A stretch of 64,000 bases of DNA. Origin: CAWIVH01 sp963839475. GTDB lineage: Bacteria > Acidobacteriota > UBA6911. Positions 18,021-27,244 of this stretch are shown here, piece after piece (within the stretch, counting starts at the first letter, position 1; each line of letters opens with the position of its first letter). Position numbers and translations under genes: made by a program. The DNA is taken from positions 124,001 to 188,000 of the forward strand of contig CAWIVH010000013.1 in NCBI GenBank assembly GCA_963839475.1, given 5' to 3'. The notes below the pieces were generated by a model. The model saw nothing but the letters and a program-made list of their open reading frames with translations, did not search any database and was not told the origin of the DNA.

Positions 18021-18521
18021 TTACTGATTGCGATTTTTGATTTTCTGGATGTAGCCGTCGAGCTTCTGGACAATATCGGGGTCGCCGGTTTGAGCCCTGG
18101 CGATTTCAAGCTGCCGGACTGCTTCGTCGAAACGCTGCAGCTCGGTGTACGACGCTGCGGCCTGCACATAGGCATCAACGTCGCGGGGCGCGTATCGCGT
18201 GACGTTTTTATAAGATTCCGCCGCGTCGGAAAACTGCCTGCGAACGAAATAGAGCCGGGCCAGGTTTCGATGCGCTTCAACATGATCCGGCTTCAGCGCA
18301 ATCGCGCTGCGGAATTCCGCCATTGCGAGATCGAAAGCCTGTTCGGCCTCATGCTGCTGCCCTTTTGGAATTCTCTCGTAGAATCCTTCTTTGAAGTACT
18401 CCAGCCCTTTCTTGTTATGTGCCGCCGACCGGTCAGCCTGGAAACTCATCGCTGCCGGAACGAGGGAAGGGATCAGACACACGGATATTGCCAAAATCAG
18501 GAATGGGAAGGTTTTTCGCAT
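18021..18521 (-). CDS. Secreted TPR-repeat protein
   Basis: 166 residues from the ATG at 18521, which has GGAGG 6 bases upstream and starts a signal peptide (MRKTFPFLILAISVCLIPSL). About three tetratricopeptide repeats follow: AEFRSAIALKPDHVEAHRNL, AAESYKNVTRYAPRDVDAYV and AVRQLEIARAQTGDPD. TPRs mediate protein contacts; as it directly precedes the metallophosphoesterase gene, a partner or scaffold role for that enzyme is plausible. Confidence 0.8.
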   Translation of the reverse strand: MRKTFPFLILAISVCLIPSLVPAAMSFQADRSAAHNKKGLEYFKEGFYERIPKGQQHEAEQAFDLAMAEFRSAIALKPDHVEAHRNLARLYFVRRQFSDAAESYKNVTRYAPRDVDAYVQAAASYTELQRFDEAVRQLEIARAQTGDPDIVQKLDGYIQKIKNRNQ

Positions 18522-18957
18522 GGATTGCCTCCGCGCTGCCGTTATTTTCGGCCTGCGGCTGCTTATACGCAAGGCAATTTTCATCCGGCGCCCATGTCGA
18601 TGGCGAATGGATAATCTGTGGGATACCCCTGGCGATACCAGGATTGGTTACGATTATGAGTGGCGCAATCTTGTTCAGCCCTGCGGAGTCGTCCTGTGCC
18701 CCGAGCGTAAGTCCGAAATCCAGCTCCGATTCGGTTTTGTCGAAGAAAACCAGTTTTCCAGTCAGCCATCCAAAAGGACAGTACATCCTGCGGAAAGATC
18801 CGCAATATCCGGGATCGATAGCCCCTGTCAAACGTCAAACACGGCGGTACCGGCGTCCGCGTCAAAATCTGTCGCTGTGGCAGTTTGCGACTTGGTCGAA
18901 TAACTTTCCCTTAGGCCGTAGGGTTCGAAAGCAGTACCGGAGTCTCGCGGACCACGC
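18522..18957. other. Intergenic, nothing recognised
   Basis: 436 bases between the TPR gene and the 3' end of the crystallin-like gene. Overlapping open frames on both strands have no start signal or recognisable family. Presumably holds the promoter of the TPR-phosphoesterase pair. Confidence 0.4.
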
Positions 18958-20247
18958 CTACCTCACCTCGATGGCCGTGATTTTGTCGTTCCAGTCGCCC
19001 AGGTTCGATGCATCACGGTCAAAAGTCCTCCTCGCACCGCCGAAGTTATCGTCCTGGTAAACGATTACCTGAGCCCGGCCGAAAACCCGGATCGATGAGA
19101 TCTTGTCATTGTAGCGGCCTTCGACATTCTGCAGACTCCTGCCGGTGTCCAAGCAGAAGCTTTCTCCACGGTAGTCATCGTCCATGAAGAAACAGGCTCC
19201 GTCGCGAGGCTCGTAACCACTGCTCCCGCTTCCGTACTGGACTCCGCTCCCGCCTCTGTATTGAACTCCGCTGACCTGGATGGAGGTGATTTTGTCGTTC
19301 CAGTCGCCCAGGCTCGATGCATCACGGTCAAAAGTCCCCCTCGCACCGCTGAAGTTATCGTCCTGGTAAATGGTTACCTGCGCCCGGCCGAAAACCCGGA
19401 TAGATGAGATCCTGTCATTGTAGCGGCTTTCGACATTCTGCAGACTCCTGCCGGTGTCCAAGCAGAAGCTTTCTCCACGGTAGTCAACTTCCATGTAGAA
19501 ACAAGCTCCGTCGCGAGGCTCGTAACCACTGCTCCCGCTTCCGTACTGGACTCCGCTCCCGCCTCTGTACTGGACTCCGCTCCCGCTTCTGTACTGAACT
19601 CCGCTGACCTGGATGGAGGTGATTTTGTCGTTCCAGTCGCCCAGGCTCGATGCATCACGGTCAAAAGTCCCCCTCGCACCGCCGAAGTTATCGTCCTGGT
19701 AGATGGTTACCTGAGCCCGGCCGAAAATCCGGATCGATGAGATCCTGTCATTGTAGCGGCCTTCGACATTCTGCAGACTCCTGCCGGCATCCAAGCAGAA
19801 GCTTTCTCCACGGTAATCAACTTCCATGTAGAAACAAGCCCCGTCGCGAGGCTCGTAACCACTGCTCCCGCTTCTGTACTGGACTCCGCCGATCTGGATG
19901 GAAGTGATTTTGTCGTTCCAGTCGCCCAGCCTCGATGCATCACGGTCAAAAGTCCTCCTCGCACCGCGGAAGTTATCGTCCTGGTAAATGGTTACCTGAG
20001 CCTGGCCGAAAACCCGAATAGATGAGATCTTGTCATTGTAGCGGCCTTCGACATTCTGCAGACTCTGGCCGGCGTCCAAGCAGAAGCTTTCTCCACGGTA
20101 GTCAATGTCCATGTAGAAACAAGCCCCGTCGCGAGGCTGATTAGTACTGAACCGATTGCTATTCTGGGCTTCCAGCCGAGGAATGAAAGCGTGAATCAGG
20201 CCCAAAGCGATAATAAACTGGAGGGCGAATCCAAGACTTCGTTTCAT
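18958..20247 (-). CDS. Secreted beta-gamma-crystallin protein with four domains (eight Greek-key motifs)
   Basis: 429 residues from the ATG at 20247, with AAGGAG 7 bases upstream and a signal peptide (FALQFIIALGLIHAFIPRLEA). Four nearly identical ~85-residue domains follow. Each has an A motif (RDGACFYMEVDYRGESFCLD ... YNDKISSIRVF) and a B motif (VTIYQDDNFGGARGTFDRDA ... WNDKITSIQV). Every motif ends in the N/D-N/D-x-x-S/T-S calcium signature (NDKISS or NDKITS), so all eight could contribute to Ca2+ sites. Each first motif has a conserved Cys pair (ACF ... SFC), suited to extracellular disulphides. Linkers are short GVQYRGGS-type repeats of varying number. Probable extracellular calcium-binding structural protein. 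Confidence 0.88.
   Translation of the reverse strand: MKRSLGFALQFIIALGLIHAFIPRLEAQNSNRFSTNQPRDGACFYMDIDYRGESFCLDAGQSLQNVEGRYNDKISSIRVFGQAQVTIYQDDNFRGARRTFDRDASRLGDWNDKITSIQIGGVQYRSGSSGYEPRDGACFYMEVDYRGESFCLDAGRSLQNVEGRYNDRISSIRIFGRAQVTIYQDDNFGGARGTFDRDASSLGDWNDKITSIQVSGVQYRSGSGVQYRGGSGVQYGSGSSGYEPRDGACFYMEVDYRGESFCLDTGRSLQNVESRYNDRISSIRVFGRAQVTIYQDDNFSGARGTFDRDASSLGDWNDKITSIQVSGVQYRGGSGVQYGSGSSGYEPRDGACFFMDDDYRGESFCLDTGRSLQNVEGRYNDKISSIRVFGRAQVIVYQDDNFGGARRTFDRDASNLGDWNDKITAIEVR
18970..20150 (-). repeat. Four tandem ~300-base near-identical coding repeats
   Basis: The crystallin domains are repeated at DNA level with few differences (for example the stretch around GTCGCCCAGGCTCGATGCAT recurs near 18997, 19307, 19637 and 19922). 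The spacers between them differ by multiples of a short GVQYRGGSG-coding unit. This suggests recent expansion by unequal recombination. Confidence 0.85.
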
Positions 20248-20422
20248 AGTTATCTCCTTACATGTCGAGGTTTTGAAGGATAGTCCCCTATCAGAGATGG
20301 GGACGGCGACCGCGATTCCCAATAGCAGGTGCTTCCGCCATCGATTGTTGCTGGCTCCCTTCGATCTTCTCCTCAAGACATAACTTTTGGTAACTGCGCC
20401 ACTGTGGTTTGATCAGCGACCT

Positions 20423-20539
20423 TTACCACTGCCAACGAGAGTATCCCCAGCCTCCACCGCCGAGCAAAAGCAACACCAAAAGTACGATCACTGAGTTTCC
20501 TATACTGACCGCACTCGGAAAAATTAAGGCACCTATCAT
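20423..20539 (-). CDS. Very small hydrophobic protein, possible DUF3309-like
   Basis: A 38-codon reading frame on the minus strand (ATG at 20539, TAA at 20423). It encodes a hydrophobic segment SVIVLLVLLLLGGGGWGYSR. The leucine run followed by a Gly/Trp/Tyr/Arg-rich turn resembles the first half of small DUF3309-type membrane peptides, but the second hydrophobic half is missing. Only a weak ribosome site is visible. It may be a truncated relic. Confidence 0.3.
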   Translation of the reverse strand: MIGALIFPSAVSIGNSVIVLLVLLLLGGGGWGYSRWQW

Positions 20540-20699
20540 TCACCAGGCCACGAGATGTTTATCCGGTACAGTTACATCGCGCCGCCGCTACATTTCCTTA
20601 TACCCTTTGCGAAATCGCGTGTCAGCGCACTATTGCTCACACATTTGGTCAGGATTGCTCATCCGATTCACATTTGCCTGCACTATTGGCGGGCGAAAC

Positions 20700-21060
20700 T
20701 GAGCGACCGGCCTGCTGCTTTAAAAAAGGTGGACAAGTCCACGCAATGGGTGACACTGCAGGTCGCTGACCAGGTGGCAGCCAATGCCGGCATCCGGTTG
20801 AGGGTGGGCCGTCTGGAAATCGAGGTGGATCCGGGCTACAACCGCAAAACCCTCCCTGATGTTCTCCGAGTCGCCGGCTCCGTATGCTGAAGCTGGACTC
20901 GGTCGGCAAGGTTCACCTGGCACCCGGTGCAACCGATTTAAGAAAAAGCGTCGACGGCCTGCTAGCGCAAATGCAATGGGAGATGGACGGACATTGTCTC
21001 TTTGCAGAAACAATGAAGTGTCAAGGTTTGCATCCGCCCTGGCGCCGAGGAGACCGTTGA
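20700..21060 (+). pseudogene. IS66 family remnant (accessory tnpA end plus truncated tnpB)
   Basis: The upstream frame ends IRLRVGRLEIEVDPGYNR ... LRVAGSVC, typical for the C-terminus of the IS66 first accessory protein. An ATG at 20884 overlaps its stop and starts LKLDSVGKVHLAPGATDLRK SVDGLLAQM in two adjoining pieces, the characteristic N-terminus of IS66 Orf2 (TnpB). That frame breaks down after about 40 residues and stops at 21060. The large tnpC transposase is absent. The scar borders the VapBC-like module. Confidence 0.75.
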
Positions 21061-21146
21061 CCGTTCCCCTGATCTCGCCTGAGAGCGGGATGGTTAGTAT
21101 TCTCCCAACTCTTGATGTGGAATCTAAATGGAGATAGTTTGTAATC

Positions 21147-21395
21147 ATGAAAACCTCTGTAGACATTCCAGAGGATGAACTCAAGGATGCCATGAAGTAC
21201 GCGCGTGCGAAGACGAAGCGCGAGGCCATCGTCGCCGCCCTGGTGGAATACAACAAGAGGAAGCGGATGGCGGAGCTGGTCGAATACTCGGCCGTTTCAG
21301 AGACCTTGATGAGCAATGAGGAAATCGAGGACCTGGATCGCCAAGCCCGGCTCCCCGGGGCAAGCACAGCCCGAAGGCGGGGATCCAGAGCATGA
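21147..21395 (+). CDS. vapB: VapB-type antitoxin
   Basis: 82 residues. The N-terminus MKTSVDIPEDELKDAMKYAR with KREAIVAALVEYNKRKRMAE matches ribbon-helix-helix VapB antitoxins (DUF2191/VapB_antitoxin): one DNA-contacting strand then two helices. The C-terminal tail would wrap the toxin. Its stop overlaps the VapC-like start by 4 bases, the usual arrangement. It would repress its own promoter and neutralise the toxin. Confidence 0.85.
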   Translation: MKTSVDIPEDELKDAMKYARAKTKREAIVAALVEYNKRKRMAELVEYSAVSETLMSNEEIEDLDRQARLPGASTARRRGSRA

Positions 21396-21759
21396 AGCTC
21401 GTCGATACATCCAGCTGGGTTCATCAGCTCCGGCGCCGGGGTGACGCCACCGTGCGCGCAAAGGTGGAACAGCTCCTCCTCGGCGGGGAAGCCGCTTGGT
21501 GCCCTGTCGTTCGCCTCGAGCTATGGGCAGGGGCAGGTAGCAAGATCGACCTGAAGATACCGCATGCCTACCAGCAACGTATCCCGGAATTGGCCATCAC
21601 CAGTGCGGTCTGGGATCTGGCCTACGGCCTTGCCGACCGCTCCGTCGGGCGCGCCGGAGGGCACCACCCAACGATATCCTGATCACCGCCTGCGCCCGAT
21701 ATCACGGCTGCGCGATTGAGCACGACGACGCACATTTCACCTTGCTTGCGCAGCTATAA
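21392..21759 (+). pseudogene. vapC: VapC-type PIN-domain toxin, frameshifted
   Basis: The first 84 residues read as a PIN ribonuclease: MKLVDTSSWVHQLRRRGD with the first catalytic Asp, then a CPVVRLELWAG helix with the conserved Glu. After ...LAYGLADRS the frame runs to a stop at 21682. The expected C-terminal part is intact one frame over: NDILITACARYHG carries the third acidic residue, and IEHDDAHFTLLAQL ends at 21759. Adding one base near 21643 restores a normal ~122-residue VapC. Either the toxin is inactivated, leaving an orphan antitoxin, or this is a one-base sequence error. Confidence 0.82.
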
Positions 21760-22051
21760 AAGTCCCGTAGAATCAGTGGTGCAAAATCCTGGTCGCCCCG
21801 CCACCAGGCGCTCCGTTGCGCTCCGCGCCCGCTCGATCCCGCAAGTCCATGGCGGACTAACATCAAGTCGATTTCGGCAAAACAGCGTTCTCGCCGTCCG
21901 GAATAACCATGGGCAGGACGCCACAAGAGCTGACTCTGTGAGCCTAACGTCCATACATACCGCCGAAATTCCTGGGAATTTGTGTTTTATTTCGGACATG
22001 GGTGCGCACCGAAATATGTCCGCTTTCTGATTTCGGCATGGTCGGTCCTGA
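21760..22051. other. Short intergenic stretch, no gene
   Basis: No supported gene. A 7-base inverted repeat (CGGACAT near 21993, ATGTCCG near 22016) sits just before the decayed transposase gene and could be part of an element end; this is weak. Confidence 0.3.
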
Positions 22052-22585
22052 TTGCCCACCATGTCACATGAACCGCAGGTGCTTTTCGAATTCTGTGCGC
22101 CGCATGTCGCCGTGATTGTTGCTAAAGAGCGCTTTCGTATCCGCACCGAGGGATCTTGGCAAGTGCTGCTCGTGCATGGGTTGATTGTAGCCCATTACGA
22201 CATCCATGATCGTGCAGTCGAAGAGTATTCGATGTTCACCCCGCTCGGTTCAGGATATGCGCACCAAGACGCGATCGAACTCGCCTTCCATTATTCGACG
22301 CGGAGCGTTCGGCGGTACGAGCAATCATTCGATTTGGGTGGTTTGCACGCTCTCGGTCGTACACAAAAACGGCACTCCCGGAAAGTGACGAAAGAAGCGG
22401 AAGGGCGAGACCGAAAGATCATCCATCTCTAGGAAAATGGATTCAGCAATTGAGTCCTCGCACAGCGGATGCCAGAAATCGCGGCCGGTTCGCATCCCAT
22501 TGTCCGAATCACCGGACGCCGAAAAGGCCACGAAGCTTTCAACAAGATGGTGGCCTATCCGATCGAGGAATGCCTTGTGGTATAA
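22052..22585 (+). pseudogene. Decayed HTH-type transposase gene with in-frame stops
   Basis: The first ~120 codons resemble the N-terminal region of a transposase group with a helix-turn-helix: RIRTEGSWQVLLVHGLIVAH, then STRSVRRYEQSFDLGGLHAL. The same frame continues past a TAG (after DRKIIHL) and a TGA (after ENGFSN) with still sensible sequence (VLAQRMP), as expected when Lys and Arg codons have mutated to stops. The DDE catalytic part is not recognisable. The family assignment is from memory of similar proteins and is moderate only. Confidence 0.5.
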
Positions 22586-22674
22586 GTTAACTCTATTATT
22601 CTCTTGATCTTAATCTTTTCGAATTCAATACCACCTTTCTAACTATTTCTACCCGACCTACCGATATACAACTC

Positions 22675-25600
22675 ATGAACATTTCTGCCTTAAATCTGAG
22701 CTCACAGCTTTTTAGAGTGGTTCTCTGCATCCATTTCATCGCTTTTTACCTGCCTGCCCAACAGTACAGCTTTCGCTACTATGGAGCAGAAGATGGTTTG
22801 ACCAACCTCAAGGTCAAAACCCTGTTTCAGGATCGCGACGGATTTCTGTGGGCAGGTACCGATAACGGCATTTTTCGCTTCGACGGAAGCCGTTTCATCC
22901 GTTTCGGGGCTGAGGAGGGATTACCCCGCGAATCTGCGATAAGTTTAGGCGAGTCTCCCGGTGGACATGTCCTGGCTGCGTACAAAAGCGGTCTCTACCA
23001 ATTAGAAGGAGACCGCTTTGAAAAGCTCTCCTTACCTTGTTCCGGCGGTTTCGATGCGAATGGCGGAATCCAATATGATTTCATTGGGCGTACCTATTTT
23101 TCGACCACTTGCGGCTTACTGGCGGCTGAGGCTTCCGGGGGCAGTAAAGATCTGATTATCCAAAAAGTTTCGGATCTTTCAGTGCCCGGCGGACCTGCGA
23201 CCTATGGCCTCTATGTTGATCAAGGAATTGTCTGGTATGGGTGCGGCTCCGGCATTTGCCGGAAAAGCAGCTCAGGTATTGCGGTATTTGGAGAAGCGAG
23301 CGGGCTTCCCGCGGGAAAATGGATAAGTTTGCGGCGGGATGGCGGCGGTGATCTCTGGGCGAACAACGGAACTGGCTTTGCAGTAATGAGGCATGGGGGA
23401 ACGAAGTTTGAGAAAGCCAATCCCGGGTTGCCGCAATCGGCAGCAGGAGTTCCATTTCAGGCAGATTCGGAGGGAAGGCTTCTTTTTCCCGGCGCCGAGG
23501 GTCTTAGCATTTTCGAAAGTGCGAATGTCCGCGCCTTCGGTTGGCGCGAAAACCTCCGCGGAGCAGTCATTTCAGTTCTGCAGGACCGCGAGGGCTCTAT
23601 CTGGCTCGGACTTGATGGGCATGGATTGGCCCGATGGCGCGGCTACACGCAATGGCAAGGCTTCAGTTCCTCGAGCGGACTTGATAGCGAAAGGATTTAC
23701 ACAATCCTCCCGCTCGGAAACGGAAATGTGATTTGCGGAACGGCGGATGGATTGTATGTCAGCCGAAAATCCGGCGAAAAATGGATATGGGAGAGAAACC
23801 AGAACATAGGCAAGGTTCCAATCCATGCGCTGGCGCTGGAAGGCGATGGAGGCGTATGGTTCTGCGCGGCAGGACGTGGCGCTGCACGCTTCGATCCCCG
23901 TACAGGCAAAGTGGAATGGATTCAGGATTCGGCATTATCGGGATCATCCTTCTTGTCTTTGAATGTGGACCGGTCCAGGAGAATCTGGATAGGTACCGAG
24001 TCCGGCCTGTTTGTGGCGTTTCTTGGCGATCGCCGATTCCGGCGCGTAGAAGCCGTTCCTCCAGCGGAGTGCCGCGTCATCAGGCAGGGCTCTCAAGGAG
24101 AAATACTCGCCGGCACCGCGCAAGGGCTGTTTATCCTTACCGGTGACAAGTGGCAGCGGATTTCCACGGGCGAAGGGCTTCTATCGAGCACAATTCAGGC
24201 TGTGGCTTCTTCCGGACCGGGTGAATTCTGGGTCGGCTATGGCGATTCAGGCAGTGTAACCCGCATCCAGCTCGATTCCGGGCGCCCGTCCATGACTCAT
24301 TTCGGGAAGGATGTAGGTCTGCGAGGCAACATGACTTCCTTTCTTGGCGTGGATTCCCGGGGGTGGCTATGGAGAGGATCCGACGAAGGGGCCTGGGCTC
24401 GAACCGGCGAAAATTGGCGCTGGTACGATCACAAAGACGGGCTGATCCAGGACGACTGTTCGGGTGGAGGTTTTGCCTCCAGTCCTGATGGCACCGTGTG
24501 GTTCGGCACGAGTGGCGGGCTCGCTTCCTTTACACCCGGTCCTCGAACCGCGTCGGATGCAAAATATCCCGTCGTACTCACGAATCCGGGTCCGGGAATT
24601 GGAAAATCCGCCGCTGCCGGCATTGCCACATACTCTCGATCCGATTCTCTGACGTTCCGCGTCGCAGTTCTGAATTTCTCGCGAGAAGGTTTTGCCCTAT
24701 ATCGTTACAGGCTTGAGCCTGTGCTCAAGGATTGGAGGGAGACCTCCCAAAGCGAATTGCACTTCGCGGGCCTGCAGCCCGGCACCTATTTCCTCCAAGT
24801 TCAATCGCAGGATGGATCCGGACGATGGAGCGATAAGCCGGCTGAATTGGCGTTTGGAATAGAATTTCCGTGGTGGCGCTCCTTATGGTTCCTGGGGCTC
24901 CTCATTCTAGTGATGTTGTTTTTAATTTATTGTTTCTGGCGCTGGATGATTAACCGGCAAACCGAACTCCGGAGGGAGTCTGAAAGTGCCGTCGCGCTCC
25001 GGACCGAGGAAGTGGCGAAGGCCAGATCCAATATGGAGCTTGAAGCAGCCAGGGCGGAAAAAGAAAAACAGCGAGCCGATGATCTCAGCCGGGCCAATAA
25101 GGAGTTCCTGGTCCGCATGAGCCATGGAATGAGAACGCCGATGAATGGGATTTTGGGGATGAGCGACCTTCTCCGCGAAAGCGGCTTGAACCCCAAGCAG
25201 CGCAGCTATGCGGAAATGCTGCGATCTTCGGCGGCAGCTCTATGGGTAACCATCAATGATTTGATGGATTACTCAAAAATCGAAGCGGGAAAGCTGGAAT
25301 GGGAAAACGTCGACTTCGATTTGCGAAAGACGGTGGATCAGGTATTGCGGCCCGTGGTTCCACACATTCATCAAAAGGGTCTGGAAATCAATCGAATCAT
25401 CGATCCGGAAGTGCCCAATGCCTTGAAAGGCGATCCCATGCGGCTGCGCCAGGTGCTGCGCCACCTACTTGGGAACGCCGTCAAATTCACGGATGCGGGC
25501 GAAGTAAACCTCAGGATTCACTGCGAATCGCTCGACACTGAGGTTGCCCGGCTTCGATTCAGTCTGGAAGACACAGGCATCGGCATCGCGGAGGTGCAAA

Positions 25601-26664
25601 AAGAACGCCTGTTTGAGGCCTTCTCTCCGGCCGACGAATCCTCCGGGAAGCTGGTTAGCGGTTTTGGATTGGGATTAGCAGTCTCCAGTCAACTGGTTCA
25701 GAAAATGGACGGGCGCCTTTGGGTAGATTCCGTACCGGGAAAGGGGAGCACCTTCCATTTTACCGCGACTTTCGGACTTTCGGAGGCTTCCGGCGATTCA
25801 CTGGCACAGGGCGATGCGCATTTCGATGGCATGCGGGTGCTGGTTGTGGATGACAATCAAACCAGCCGGCAATATCTGGCAAAGCTGCTGGAGAAATGGG
25901 GGCTGAAGCCGTCAATGGCTACTGACGGCGCCCAGGCGCTGCGGGAGATGGAAAACGCCTTTGCCAGGTCCAGACCATTTTCGCTTCTTCTTGCAGATTC
26001 AGATATGCCCGGGATGGATGGATTTGAACTGATAAACCGAGTCAGGGCAGACAAACGCTTTTCGCGCACCTCCCCGGTTTTATTGATTTCCTCCGGGAAG
26101 CGCGATGAGGCGGCTCAATGCCGCGAAATCGGCATTAAGGAATTCGTCACCAAACCGGTTCCTGAACCCAGACTGCGCAGAGTCCTTGCGAGGGCTGCGG
26201 GATTTTCGACTCAGCGTGCCACTGTCTCTGCTCCACAGATGCATTTGGCTCGCGCAGGCGGAGCGGGGCTTCACATCCTTCTGGTGGAGGATAATCCCGT
26301 CTGTCAGAAGGTGGCTTCACATGCTCTGGGGAAATTTGGCTGCCATGTAGTTATCGCGGACGACGGCCGGCAGGCGCTGGAACAGTTGGAACAGGGCAAC
26401 TTTGACCTCGTCCTCATGGATCTCGAAATGCCGAATATGAATGGCCTGGAGGCCACCGCAGCCATCAGGCAAAAAGAGGCCGGGGGAGGCGCCCACATTC
26501 CAATTCTTGCCCTCACTTCATTCGATATGCCGGGCGATCGGGACCGCTGCCTGACTGCTGGGATGGATGGTTATATGACAAAACCGATTCGGGCAAGGGA
26601 ACTGATGAGCATGATCCAAAGCCTGACCGGGCATCGACCGGGGGCTCAAGAAAAACCCGCGTGA
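22675..26664 (+). CDS. Hybrid sensor histidine kinase: Reg_prop propeller, Y_Y_Y, kinase, two receivers
   Basis: 1329 residues with a signal peptide (residues 1-27). Residues ~30-640 are repeated Reg_prop-type blades (FQDRDGFLWAGTDNGIFRF, VLQDREGSIWLGLDGHGLAR), i.e. two periplasmic propellers. A Y_Y_Y domain at ~655-735 is followed by one membrane helix (~743-763) and a coiled coil. The HisKA domain carries phospho-acceptor His817, then the HATPase with N-box (GNAVKFT) and G-boxes (DTGIGIA, GFGLGLA). Two receivers follow with Asp1108 and Asp1249, each with its Ser/Thr and Lys. There is no HPt or DNA-binding output. The residue after His817 is Gly where nearly all such kinases have Glu. The upstream region is AT-rich without a clear ribosome site. 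Confidence 0.9.
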   Translation: MNISALNLSSQLFRVVLCIHFIAFYLPAQQYSFRYYGAEDGLTNLKVKTLFQDRDGFLWAGTDNGIFRFDGSRFIRFGAEEGLPRESAISLGESPGGHVLAAYKSGLYQLEGDRFEKLSLPCSGGFDANGGIQYDFIGRTYFSTTCGLLAAEASGGSKDLIIQKVSDLSVPGGPATYGLYVDQGIVWYGCGSGICRKSSSGIAVFGEASGLPAGKWISLRRDGGGDLWANNGTGFAVMRHGGTKFEKANPGLPQSAAGVPFQADSEGRLLFPGAEGLSIFESANVRAFGWRENLRGAVISVLQDREGSIWLGLDGHGLARWRGYTQWQGFSSSSGLDSERIYTILPLGNGNVICGTADGLYVSRKSGEKWIWERNQNIGKVPIHALALEGDGGVWFCAAGRGAARFDPRTGKVEWIQDSALSGSSFLSLNVDRSRRIWIGTESGLFVAFLGDRRFRRVEAVPPAECRVIRQGSQGEILAGTAQGLFILTGDKWQRISTGEGLLSSTIQAVASSGPGEFWVGYGDSGSVTRIQLDSGRPSMTHFGKDVGLRGNMTSFLGVDSRGWLWRGSDEGAWARTGENWRWYDHKDGLIQDDCSGGGFASSPDGTVWFGTSGGLASFTPGPRTASDAKYPVVLTNPGPGIGKSAAAGIATYSRSDSLTFRVAVLNFSREGFALYRYRLEPVLKDWRETSQSELHFAGLQPGTYFLQVQSQDGSGRWSDKPAELAFGIEFPWWRSLWFLGLLILVMLFLIYCFWRWMINRQTELRRESESAVALRTEEVAKARSNMELEAARAEKEKQRADDLSRANKEFLVRMSHGMRTPMNGILGMSDLLRESGLNPKQRSYAEMLRSSAAALWVTINDLMDYSKIEAGKLEWENVDFDLRKTVDQVLRPVVPHIHQKGLEINRIIDPEVPNALKGDPMRLRQVLRHLLGNAVKFTDAGEVNLRIHCESLDTEVARLRFSLEDTGIGIAEVQKERLFEAFSPADESSGKLVSGFGLGLAVSSQLVQKMDGRLWVDSVPGKGSTFHFTATFGLSEASGDSLAQGDAHFDGMRVLVVDDNQTSRQYLAKLLEKWGLKPSMATDGAQALREMENAFARSRPFSLLLADSDMPGMDGFELINRVRADKRFSRTSPVLLISSGKRDEAAQCREIGIKEFVTKPVPEPRLRRVLARAAGFSTQRATVSAPQMHLARAGGAGLHILLVEDNPVCQKVASHALGKFGCHVVIADDGRQALEQLEQGNFDLVLMDLEMPNMNGLEATAAIRQKEAGGGAHIPILALTSFDMPGDRDRCLTAGMDGYMTKPIRARELMSMIQSLTGHRPGAQEKPA

Positions 26665-27244
26665 GCGGCTTCCAGGAACCATCGCGCGGTTCATAGCGTG
26701 TTGCGACCCATCGACGCCCAACTCCGTAGCGTCACCAGGGCCGGGCAGGTGATCCTCCCCGGCAGCGGCCCTGATCGGAAAGCCCGGATCGATCGGCGCA
26801 CTTCAATCCGGCTGCAACTTCGAAACCGGCAGGGGGATTGGGATGGCCGACGAGCACTCGCAGGCTGTTTTCAAAACCGAACTTGAAGGGCACCTTGCGG
26901 TAATCCGTACATCCGGGCCAGATCCTGGCGGCAACGACATCCAGCAACCGTAGGTTTCCTCGAGGTGACGAAGCTCCAGTGCAGCCACCGTCGGTAGACC
27001 GGCCGAGGCCCCTGCAGCGGGCGTGACCCGGGCTGCGAATTGAATGAGGACAAGGACGATGAGAGCGCGAACGAATCGCAACGGCACTTCGGCCGACGAC
27101 ACGGGCCGGTAGAACACCCGCAGTCCCGCTGGGAACACGTTTTTGCTCGAAGCGATGCGGTCGGGATTCAACGATAAGGTCCTTGATAAGCCGTTAGAAC
27201 CTGGTTAACATCGCTTCCCCATAGTCGATCCTGGAGGGCTAACC
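26665..27244. other. Intergenic, no supported gene
   Basis: 580 bases. Overlapping minus-strand frames encode a possible hydrophobic start (LRFVRALIVLVLIQFAARVT) that shifts frame into VGHPNPPAGFEVAAGLK. It may be the decayed remains of a small secreted protein, but no family is recognised. The last bases carry the GGAGG of the next gene. Confidence 0.35.

Noticed and set aside
18915..18960. GGTTCGAAA sequence resembling a tRNA T-loop
   Set aside because: No matching acceptor, D-arm or anticodon stem could be built around it.
26732..27171. Minus-strand frames with a hydrophobic start, possible small secreted protein
   Set aside because: The plausible parts lie in different frames and match no family.
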